From Acidobacteriaceae bacterium (GTDB lineage Bacteria > Acidobacteriota > Terriglobia > Terriglobales > Acidobacteriaceae), in assembly GCA_030039895.1 (NCBI GenBank), contig JASHUR010000294.1:1-11607 (forward strand): 11,607 bases of DNA, given 5' to 3'. Shown here one piece after another: positions 1 through 7,156 of this stretch; position 1 is the stretch's first letter, and each line of letters starts with the position of its first letter. The notes beneath the pieces were generated by a model. The model worked only from the letters and a program-made list of their open reading frames with translations. It had not been told where the DNA came from and searched no databases. A program made the position numbers and the translations under genes.

Positions 1-587
1 CAGGGCACGCCCCACACTTTTTCCGTGTACGACTTGAAGAACGTCAGGTACAGCTCCACGCCAAACCGGTTGATCAGGAAGTCCTCCAGCGTCTTCTCCG
101 GCTTGCGCGGGAAAAACTTCGCCCACATGTACCCCATCCCGATCTTCACCGTCCGCACCGGCCCCAGCAACTTCAGCGTCGCTGCATCCAGTGACAGCGG
201 ATAATTAAAAAAATTCCTCAGAAAATAAATCCGGCTTTTACGCGGACGCACCAGCATTACGAGGTCGCCATCCGCGCTCGCGCCCGCAACTACCGTGCGC
301 TCCTGGTTTTGATAGCGGACCGCGTGTTCACCCGCGCCATCCTCGCAACCGGAGATCGGCATCAGCTCCGTCCACCAGTTCATAACCCGGTCTGACTTGG
401 AAAAGAACCGGTGTCCGCCAATGTCCATGCGGTTTCCGTTGTGCCGTATCGTGCGCGAAATCCCGCCAATCTCCTGGCTTGCCTCCAGCACAATCGGCTT
501 AATGTCCGACCGTCGCGCAAACTCCAGCGCCGCAGTCAGGCCCGCAGGCCCGGCGCCGATAATCACCGCTGTTTTCGCCTGAGGCAC
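1..587 (-). CDS. FAD-dependent oxidoreductase, amine-oxidase / UDP-galactopyranose-mutase-like (3' end cut by window edge)
   Basis: About 195 N-terminal residues are visible; the gene runs off the left edge. The protein opens with a Rossmann FAD-binding loop, IIGAGPAGLTAA, at residues 9-20, followed by an acidic strand end (IVLEAS). Further on come DIGGHRFFSKSDRVMNWW and, close to the edge, KSYTEKVWGVP. These segments belong to the flavoprotein group related to protoporphyrinogen oxidase, amine oxidase and UDP-galactopyranose mutase. Members often sit beside glycosyltransferase genes, as here, but the substrate cannot be named. I chose the GTG at 587 because a GGAGG lies 9 bases upstream and the FAD loop then falls at the usual distance from the N-terminus. 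The frame stays open upstream to a stop at 759-761, so ATG 647, ATG 665 or TTG 734 are possible earlier starts. It lies 178 bp downstream of the glycosyltransferase on the same strand and may be co-transcribed. Confidence 0.8.
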   Translation of the reverse strand, partial: MPQAKTAVIIGAGPAGLTAALEFARRSDIKPIVLEASQEIGGISRTIRHNGNRMDIGGHRFFSKSDRVMNWWTELMPISGCEDGAGEHAVRYQNQERTVVAGASADGDLVMLVRPRKSRIYFLRNFFNYPLSLDAATLKLLGPVRTVKIGMGYMWAKFFPRKPEKTLEDFLINRFGVELYLTFFKSYTEKVWGVP

Positions 588-765
588 TACTTTTCGCCTC
601 CAGTCGGGCAGGGAAGCGCGGCGCCATCCAGGCTTGTCAAAACGCATCGCAGCGTCGCCACGCATATCGCGTGACTCATGGAAATTGTCGGGAACATATT
701 CTTCTATCTTCGGGTCTGGCGCAGCTTTCAGCAAGCAGCATTCGCGCTCATCTGGCGGTTATGCT

Positions 766-1980
766 TTACGCAGGTACAACCGGCTGCTCGCTCTCGTCCG
801 CAGCGTGGTCGTGCGGCAGCATCAGGCCGCCTTCGGCCAGTCTGTAGACCTGGTTGCGCCACACAATCTCGCGGCTCCCGTAGCTCGCCAGCCAGTAGCA
901 AAAGCCCAGCAGGTCGCGCAGCGGATAGAGCACCGCCATCCGCAGGAGATGCCGGTCCTCAACCACCGCTCGGCCCACCGCAAGAGCCAGCACCACGCGC
1001 GACGTCACGCTGTAGGCCAGCAGCGCCACTCCCAATACCGGATGATGCATCGCCATCGCCGCAATGCACGCCAGCAGCCCAAACGGCACACTGAAGGTCA
1101 GCGAAGTTCCAAAGTGCCCTTTGGGCCGCGAAAACCGTGTTGACTTCATCCACCGCACCTGGTGCTTTTGCGAATCCACAAAGTCTGAGTTCAGAATCAC
1201 ATGGTCGATCACATGAGTCGACAGCACCACCGTGTGCCCCTTGGCCGCAATCGCATTTCCCAGCACAAAATCATCTGCGCAGTATGGCCCCAGATGCGTA
1301 AAGCCGCCTACTTCGCGCACGCACTCGCACCGCGCCGCCATTGTCGGCCCCAGCGTAAACTGCATCCCTTCCATCAGGTCCGCGGCCAGCACTCCGGCGG
1401 TCATCTCGACTGACATTCCCGCCGCCTCCAGCTTGGCCCACAACCCTTTGTCCGCCACGCCGCGATACGGGCACGTCACCGCGCCGACCTTAGTGTCTGC
1501 GAACGGAGCCACCACCTCGCGAATATAGTTCCGTGCTACGCGCACATCGCTGTCGCTGATGATGAAGATTCCATGCGCAGCCGCTTTCTCCATCAGCTCC
1601 AGCGTGCACACCTTCGCATTGATGTGCCACGGCTCGCCCGTCAGCACATATTTCACCCGGACATGCGGATACCGCGCAGCGACGCGCGCCGCTGCAAGCA
1701 AACCCTCGTCCGTAGCCACGCGAGCGCCGAACAAAATCTCGTACTCCGGATAGTCCTGCTCAAAGAAAGTCGCGAGATGCTCTTCCAGGTTCGGCTCCGC
1801 GCCGTGCAATGGTTTGAAAAGGGAAACCGGCGGGCAGAAGCTGCCAACTGTGGAAAGGGAACTGCGCTTTGCTGCGCGTCTGCACCGCACAAACCGTAGA
1901 ACACTGGCAAGCACAATTCCGGTAAAAATCGACGATGTGAACAGGCCGAATAGCCCCAGCCCGAACAACAACTTAATCAT
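766..1980 (-). CDS. GT21-family membrane glycosyltransferase (ceramide glucosyltransferase / HpnI-like)
   Basis: 404 residues from ATG 1980. Residues about 4-27 form an N-terminal membrane helix. The cytoplasmic GT-A domain carries KPLHGAEPNLEEHL (56 onward), QDYPEYEILFG, the metal/nucleotide-sugar motif DSD (143-145), the catalytic-region CADDFVLG (234-241), and HQVRWMKSTR (273-282) at the (Q/R)XXRW position. Hydrophobic helices follow in the C-terminal third. This order is that of GT21 enzymes: ceramide glucosyltransferases and the bacterial HpnI enzymes, which add N-acetylglucosamine to bacteriohopanetetrol. Without hpnJ, hpnK or other hopanoid genes in view, the lipid acceptor is unknown. 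The first position of the QXXRW motif is histidine. An upstream in-frame ATG at 2025 would add 15 polar residues; neither start has a strong ribosome-binding site, and I prefer 1980 because the membrane helix then begins at the N-terminus. It lies 94 bp downstream of hspR, so it may be a separate unit. Confidence 0.85.
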   Translation of the reverse strand: MIKLLFGLGLFGLFTSSIFTGIVLASVLRFVRCRRAAKRSSLSTVGSFCPPVSLFKPLHGAEPNLEEHLATFFEQDYPEYEILFGARVATDEGLLAAARVAARYPHVRVKYVLTGEPWHINAKVCTLELMEKAAAHGIFIISDSDVRVARNYIREVVAPFADTKVGAVTCPYRGVADKGLWAKLEAAGMSVEMTAGVLAADLMEGMQFTLGPTMAARCECVREVGGFTHLGPYCADDFVLGNAIAAKGHTVVLSTHVIDHVILNSDFVDSQKHQVRWMKSTRFSRPKGHFGTSLTFSVPFGLLACIAAMAMHHPVLGVALLAYSVTSRVVLALAVGRAVVEDRHLLRMAVLYPLRDLLGFCYWLASYGSREIVWRNQVYRLAEGGLMLPHDHAADESEQPVVPA

Positions 1981-2030
1981 AGAAATACTGTGTACCCGGC
2001 CGCCATCGCGACCGGAAGCCCTCATTATCA

Positions 2031-2043
2031 GAGTAACTTACTC
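2031..2043. repeat. 13-bp perfect inverted repeat between hspR and the glycosyltransferase gene
   Basis: GAGTAA-C-TTACTC, with 6-bp arms around a single central base. It lies 51 bp upstream of the preferred glycosyltransferase start, or 6 bp upstream of the alternative start at 2025. The one-base centre is too tight for an RNA hairpin, so a dimeric DNA-binding site is the likelier reading. Its arms do not match the HspR consensus CTTGAGT. Function is unknown. Confidence 0.35.
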
Positions 2044-2074
2044 GTCTGAACTTTCTGTCATAAATAGCCGGAAT

Positions 2075-2467
2075 TCACTTCTTGCTCTTCGGCGGAACAA
2101 CCACCGGCCGCTTCAGCGGCACAATCGCTCCCTGCTGTCCAAAGCCCTGCTGCATGCGCGTGAGCATCTCGGTTCGTACGTAGTCGACAAAATTCTGCAT
2201 CTGCCGGTTCATCTCCTCCATGCGCTCCCGCATCTGCAGCACAATGGCGATGCCAGCAATATTCACGCCCAGGTCCCGGGCCAAGTTCAAAATAAACTCC
2301 AGCCGCTCCAGGTCCTCTTCCGTATACAGGCGCGTGTTGCCCTCCGTGCGCGACGGCTTCAGCAATCCCTCGCGCTCGTACAGCCGCAGCGTCTGCGGAT
2401 GAATTCCATACATCTCGGCCACCGCCGAGATCATGTACGCGCCTTTGGTTTTCCGTTTCGTTGGCAT
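2075..2467 (-). CDS. hspR: MerR-family heat-shock repressor HspR
   Basis: 130 residues. A MerR-type winged helix-turn-helix occupies about residues 12-80, with AVAEMYGIHPQTLRLYEREG as the recognition unit and GNTRLYTEEDLERLEFI as the wing and following helix. A coiled-coil-like helix (LQMRERMEEMNRQMQNFVDYV) comes next, then a basic, proline-rich tail ending in PPKSKK. The YGIHPQTLRLYEREGLL segment and the LARDLGVNIAGI stretch are characteristic of HspR rather than metal-sensing MerR proteins. No cysteine cluster is present. In actinobacteria HspR binds the HAIR inverted repeat upstream of dnaK and uses DnaK as co-repressor; placement in a dnaK-dnaJ cluster supports the same role here. The start is 25 bp after the upstream antitoxin gene; AGGCGG 8 bases before the ATG is a modest ribosome-binding site. 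Confidence 0.93.
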   Translation of the reverse strand: MPTKRKTKGAYMISAVAEMYGIHPQTLRLYEREGLLKPSRTEGNTRLYTEEDLERLEFILNLARDLGVNIAGIAIVLQMRERMEEMNRQMQNFVDYVRTEMLTRMQQGFGQQGAIVPLKRPVVVPPKSKK

Positions 2468-2492
2468 TGGCCAGTCCGCCTGTTTGCAGAAA

Positions 2493-2705
2493 TTACGCCC
2501 GTCGGCTGCGTTTCGCTACATCCACAAACAGCCGCAGCGCATGGTTTACGGATTCCGAGTTGGGGAAGGCACGTGCCAGATCCGGCTCAAGCACAATGAT
2601 GTTCGTTCCCTCGGCGTATCGCTTGGCGTATTTGCCGCGCACACCACCGGAAAAGTCATACTCCGGCTTCATCTCATCTCGCGTCCTTTTCTCAGACTTC
2701 TTCAT
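2493..2705 (-). CDS. Antitoxin of BrnT-type toxin-antitoxin pair (BrnA-like position)
   Basis: 70 residues. The N-terminal motif KPEYDFSGGVRGKYAKRY is the segment commonly seen in small antitoxins encoded next to BrnT toxins. The C-terminal half, VLEPDLARAFPNSESVNHALRLFVDVA, looks like a strand followed by a helix-turn-helix of ribbon-helix-helix type, which would bind DNA as a dimer and allow autoregulation (inference). The gene overlaps the toxin 3' end by 14 bp, so the two are translationally linked, toxin first, as in brnTA. GGAG lies 10 bases before the ATG. The next gene downstream is hspR, 25 bp away. The protein is not a clear textbook BrnA, so I leave the symbol empty. Confidence 0.82.
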   Translation of the reverse strand: MKKSEKRTRDEMKPEYDFSGGVRGKYAKRYAEGTNIIVLEPDLARAFPNSESVNHALRLFVDVAKRSRRA

Positions 2706-2970
2706 ATTGTCTTTTCTCCGCCCGCGTCGCTGGCCGTGCGCTTATCAAACGAACCAAAGTACCGCTCTCTGTATGCACAACTACAAGAAGATTACCTTCA
2801 TTCGACTTACCTATCATGATCCATCGCTGCTCTTCGTCCGAGTGTTCAGCGTCCGGAATCGTGACCGACAATACGTCCCCGAAAACAGTTGCCGCCTCTT
2901 CAAAGCTTACGCCGTGTTTTCGCAGGTTCAATCTTGCCTTGCGAGGGTCCCATTCAAATATCAGCGGCAT
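2692..2970 (-). CDS. brnT: BrnT-family toxin (RelE-like ribonuclease fold)
   Basis: 92 residues, the usual BrnT length. The hallmark N-terminus is clear: FEWDPRKARLNLRKHGVSFEEA at about residues 5-26, followed by VFGDVLSVTIPD and then RWIMIGKSNEGNLLVVVHTE (about 49-68). The C-terminal LVRLISARPATRAEKRQYEE is the strand-helix that in BrnT/RelE-like toxins carries the active-site arginines and glutamates. BrnT toxins inhibit growth by cleaving RNA and are neutralised by the adjacent antitoxin, which here overlaps by 14 bp. The start is only 9 bp after the stop of the 164-residue unknown gene, and AAGGA stands 5 bases before the ATG. The toxin therefore has a good ribosome-binding site but no obvious room for a private promoter in that gap. 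Finding it inside a dnaK-dnaJ-hspR cluster is unusual. Confidence 0.9.
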   Translation of the reverse strand: MPLIFEWDPRKARLNLRKHGVSFEEAATVFGDVLSVTIPDAEHSDEEQRWIMIGKSNEGNLLVVVHTESGTLVRLISARPATRAEKRQYEEV

Positions 2971-2979
2971 CGTCGTCCT

Positions 2980-3474
2980 TCACCCCTGCCCAAACAGCTT
3001 TGGTTCAGCCTCGTGTGCCTGCATCATTCCAAACTTCACCACCCGCGGAAAAATCGGGTACCACTGCCCGCCGGTAATCCGGTAGGGAACAAACGCCTGC
3101 ATGCAGTAGCCGCTCCGGTGCTCAATGTCCACCATCACCGCATCCGTAAAGCCTTCCTTCGAGGGCGCATCCATCGTCACATTCGATGCCGTCGCCGCCG
3201 CCAGCAGCAGTCCCTTCTTTGCCCGTTCGCTCAGTTGCTGGTTCAGCAAATCCAGCAGCAGCGGCGGGTCCGGAGGCATCCCATGCTGCGCCACCACCTC
3301 CAGCGCCACCTGCCCGTCCCTGTTCATTCGGTAGCCGAACGGCCCGAACGACCCATACCGCCGCAGCATCTTCTTCGCATACGATACGCAGGCGTTCAAC
3401 ACCTCGCTCGCGTCTTCGCGCATCTGCTCTTCCCGTATCGTCACCCTCGATGCCTGCTCGTTTTCCATCGCCAT
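2980..3474 (-). CDS. Conserved-looking protein of unknown function, translationally coupled to dnaJ
   Basis: 164 residues from ATG 3474, which shares its A with the dnaJ stop (TGATG), a classic coupling arrangement. Other in-frame starts are 3489 (16-bp overlap with dnaJ) and 3468. I do not recognise the family. The N-terminal third is a charged helix (TIREEQMREDASEVLNACVS), followed by KMLRRYGSFGPFGYRMNRDG. That aromatic-PFG-hydrophobic-DG pattern weakly recalls small alpha/beta proteins with an FYPFG...DG turn. The C-terminal half has LNQQLSERAKKGLLLAAATA and then alternating strand-like segments (TDAVMVDIEHRSGYCMQAFV, PYRITGGQWYPIFPRVV). No signal peptide, membrane segment or metal cluster is visible, so a soluble cytoplasmic protein is likely. 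Its coupling to dnaJ suggests a co-chaperone, substrate or regulatory role, which is inference only. Confidence 0.8.
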   Translation of the reverse strand: MAMENEQASRVTIREEQMREDASEVLNACVSYAKKMLRRYGSFGPFGYRMNRDGQVALEVVAQHGMPPDPPLLLDLLNQQLSERAKKGLLLAAATASNVTMDAPSKEGFTDAVMVDIEHRSGYCMQAFVPYRITGGQWYPIFPRVVKFGMMQAHEAEPKLFGQG

Positions 3475-4682
3475 CAGACTTTGGCCCACATCGTCGCCCG
3501 CGGGTCATCAGGATTCAGTTTGGCGAACTCCCGCAGAATCTCCTTCGACCGCTCGTCCTGCACCCGCGGAACCATGATCTCAATCGTCACAATCTGGTCG
3601 CCGCGTTTGCCCTCATGCGCCGAGGACGGCACTCCGCGCTCCCGCATTCGCAGCTTCTGCCCGCTCTGCGTTCCCGGCGGAACCTTCAGCTGCGCCCGAC
3701 CGTCGATCGTCGGCACCTCAATCTTTGCGCCCAGCGCCGCTTCCGCCACCGTCGCCGGCACGGTCACATGAATATCGTCGCCCTGCCGCGTAAACACCGG
3801 ATGCGTCCCCGCCTTGATGATCAGATACAGGTCGCCCGCCGGCCCTCCATTCACGCCCGCGTTGCCTTTACCCGCCAGCCGTATCCGCTGTCCATCCCTC
3901 GTTCCCGGCTTGATGCGGAACTCAACCTGCTCCGTGCGCGTCACTGTGCCCTCGCCGTGGCAGGTCGGGCATGCATTCTCAACTTTGCCCGTGCCGCCGC
4001 ACTGCGGGCACTGGATGTTGAACTTCATCCGCCCGCCCATCTGCGTCACCTGGCCTGACCCGTGGCACTCCGGACACGTATGCGATCCGCCCGTCGAGGC
4101 CTTGCCCTTGCACGTCGGGCAAACCTCCTGCCGCTGGATCTGCAGCCGCGCCGTCCCGCCGCGAATCGCCGTCCAGAAGTCCACCGGCACCTGGTACTCA
4201 AGGTCCGTGCCCGCCTGCGGCCCATGCTGCTCATGCCCGCCCTGGCTGAAAATACCCGAGAAAATGTCTCGAAAGCCGCCCCAGCCGCTGCCACTGCTGC
4301 TTGTCTGGTGCCGTCCGCCCGCGCCCGCCTGGTTCGCAAAGTCTGAAAAGTCGAACCCGCCAAAATCGAACGGAACACCCTGTTGCCCGCCGCGCCCCGC
4401 CTGTCCAAACCCTCCGCGCGCTGCTGCCTCGGCCTGCGCCGGGTCAATCTGGTCGGAATAGAACCCCAGCTGGTCGTAAATCTTCCGCTTCTTCTCGTCA
4501 CTCAAAACATCGTTCGCCTCGGAGATTTCCTTGAACCGCTCCTCGGCCTTCTTATCGCCCGGATTCACATCCGGGTGATACTTGCGCGCAAGTTTGCGGA
4601 ACGCCTTGCGGATGTCCTCCGCCGAGGCCGTCTTCTTCACTCCAAGAATCGCGTAGTAGTCTTTGCTTTGGGTCGCTGGCAT
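3474..4682 (-). CDS. dnaJ: Chaperone protein DnaJ (type I Hsp40)
   Basis: 402 residues, a normal type I length. The J domain spans about residues 7-72 with the HPD triad at 36-38, which triggers DnaK ATP hydrolysis. A long Gly/Phe/Ser-rich linker (about 88-150) follows. The zinc-binding region at 188-245 has four CXXCXGX repeats: CPTCKGKA, CPECHGSG, CPQCGGTG and CPTCHGEG. The last position of the first repeat is alanine instead of glycine, but all eight cysteines are intact. The two C-terminal beta-barrel substrate-binding domains follow, with GDLYLIIKAGTHPVFTRQGD and KVPPGTQSGQKLRMRERG. DnaJ delivers unfolded clients to DnaK in the cytoplasm. The start lies 54 bp after the 56-residue gene and has only a weak ribosome-binding site; the stop overlaps the next gene by one base. 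Confidence 0.96.
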   Translation of the reverse strand: MPATQSKDYYAILGVKKTASAEDIRKAFRKLARKYHPDVNPGDKKAEERFKEISEANDVLSDEKKRKIYDQLGFYSDQIDPAQAEAAARGGFGQAGRGGQQGVPFDFGGFDFSDFANQAGAGGRHQTSSSGSGWGGFRDIFSGIFSQGGHEQHGPQAGTDLEYQVPVDFWTAIRGGTARLQIQRQEVCPTCKGKASTGGSHTCPECHGSGQVTQMGGRMKFNIQCPQCGGTGKVENACPTCHGEGTVTRTEQVEFRIKPGTRDGQRIRLAGKGNAGVNGGPAGDLYLIIKAGTHPVFTRQGDDIHVTVPATVAEAALGAKIEVPTIDGRAQLKVPPGTQSGQKLRMRERGVPSSAHEGKRGDQIVTIEIMVPRVQDERSKEILREFAKLNPDDPRATMWAKV

Positions 4683-4713
4683 CGTTATTTATTATCCAAT
4701 CAAGACCTGTAGG

Positions 4714-4727
4714 GGATGACCTCATCC
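4714..4727 (-). other. Short inverted repeat in the dnaJ leader
   Basis: On the transcribed strand GGATG-AGGT-CATCC forms a 5-bp stem with a 4-base loop, 31 bases upstream of the dnaJ ATG and within the 54-bp gap after the 56-residue gene. It could influence dnaJ translation, whose own ribosome-binding site is weak. The stem is short, so chance is a real possibility. Confidence 0.3.
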
Positions 4728-4736
4728 ACCGTCCCT

Positions 4737-4907
4737 TTAATTCCACACCATCTTCGCTTCCACCGGCTCCATCCGCCAGAACAGGTCAGGAGCGTTCTTC
4801 CGCATCTGCGTCAAAAACTCCTCTGCCTCTTCCCGCGTATTGAACAGGACTCTGTCGTATACCTGCCCGGCCCGCACCTGCTCGCATTTCCAAAGCGTAT
4901 CTGTCAT
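4737..4907 (-). CDS. 56-residue protein of unknown function between dnaK and dnaJ
   Basis: The ATG at 4907 has an excellent ribosome-binding site, AGGAG 7 bases upstream, which decides this start over a longer in-frame ATG at 4976 that would overlap the intergenic hairpin. The protein begins MTDTLWKCEQVRAGQVYDRV and continues with an amphipathic segment, LFNTREEAEEFLTQMRK, then an aromatic C-terminus, APDLFWRMEPVEAKMVWN. The predicted pattern is two strands, a helix and a strand: a small soluble alpha/beta protein. The central part resembles the strand-helix unit of proteins that align a residue stretch along a beta sheet, but no family can be named. It lies where grpE often occurs in actinobacterial dnaK operons and is far too small to be GrpE. 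The strong ribosome-binding site and sensible amino acid pattern argue for a real gene. Confidence 0.75.
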   Translation of the reverse strand: MTDTLWKCEQVRAGQVYDRVLFNTREEAEEFLTQMRKNAPDLFWRMEPVEAKMVWN

Positions 4908-4932
4908 CACAACACTCCTGCAGATAAAGCGT

Positions 4933-4958
4933 AAGGGGCACCCATTCGGACGCCCCTT
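4933..4958 (-). other. 11-bp RNA hairpin between dnaK and the 56-residue gene
   Basis: Read on the minus strand, AAGGGGCGTCC and GGGTGCCCCTT pair over 11 bp, including two tandem G-U wobbles, around the tetraloop GAAT. In the plus-strand transcript the same two positions become A-C mismatches, so the structure is stronger in the dnaK mRNA. It starts 24 bases after the dnaK stop and ends 25 bases before the next ATG. The run that follows (ACGCTTTATC) is poor in T, so it looks like a weak attenuator or a processing/stability element rather than a full intrinsic terminator. Such an element would let dnaK be made in excess of dnaJ and the downstream genes. Confidence 0.6.
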
Positions 4959-4982
4959 CGACTCAAAAAGCACCAAGTCCGG

Positions 4983-6908
<1,926 letters not shown>

Positions 6909-6968
6909 TTTGCTGCCACTCCTCAAACTTTCAGTGCTCTGTTGATTCAGCCTTATGCAAGCTTCGCA

Positions 6969-6989
6969 CTTGAGTCACTTATTGTCAAT
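6969..6989. promoter_or_regulatory. HspR-binding (HAIR-like) operator candidate upstream of dnaK
   Basis: CTTGAGT (6969-6975), a 7-base spacer, then TGTCAAT (6983-6989). The HAIR consensus known for HspR is CTTGAGT-N7-ACTCAAG. The left half is a perfect 7/7 and the right half matches 4/7 (the central TCAA) at exactly the right spacing. Read on the dnaK strand, the degenerate half contains TTGACA (6988-6983), a perfect -35 hexamer, so repressor binding would block the promoter; however, no good -10 stands 16-19 bp downstream of it. The site is 61-81 bp upstream of the dnaK ATG. With hspR in the same cluster, an autoregulatory loop is likely. Confidence 0.6.
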
Positions 6990-7156
6990 CTATCTGATGC
7001 TAAAAACTTACCCCCGGATGCAAATCTAGCCGCCAATCCTTGAATCTTACGCCCGCCCATGTGTATCGAATTGATAGATTTAGCCTTCGGGATCAAGGCC
7101 GCGCCCGCCGGACAGCCCGTCAAACCCCGGATTTACCCCTTGTAACGCCGAGGAAA

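Noticed and set aside
587..679. 30-codon upstream frame (MSHAICVATLRC...) whose TAG overlaps the flavoenzyme GTG start
   Set aside because: The TAGTG overlap is suggestive of coupling, but there is no ribosome-binding site before its ATG and the peptide has no recognisable feature.
2461..3771. 436-codon open frame on the plus strand crossing the TA pair, the unknown gene and dnaJ
   Set aside because: It runs antisense across several well-supported genes and its composition is unlike a folded protein.
6931..6960. CIRCE (HrcA operator) upstream of dnaK
   Set aside because: GTGCTC-like bases are present at 6934-6939, but there is no paired TTAGCACTC-N9-GAGTGCTAA arrangement.
7064..7076. TATCGAATTGATA near-palindrome upstream of the exporter as an operator
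   Set aside because: Only 4-bp arms plus one inner pair, AT-rich, and no regulator gene adjacent; chance is likely.
7040..7156. N-terminal extension of the exporter from a TTG at 7040
   Set aside because: The 39 extra residues are basic and not exporter-like; ATG 7157 has a GAGG just upstream and places the first helix normally.
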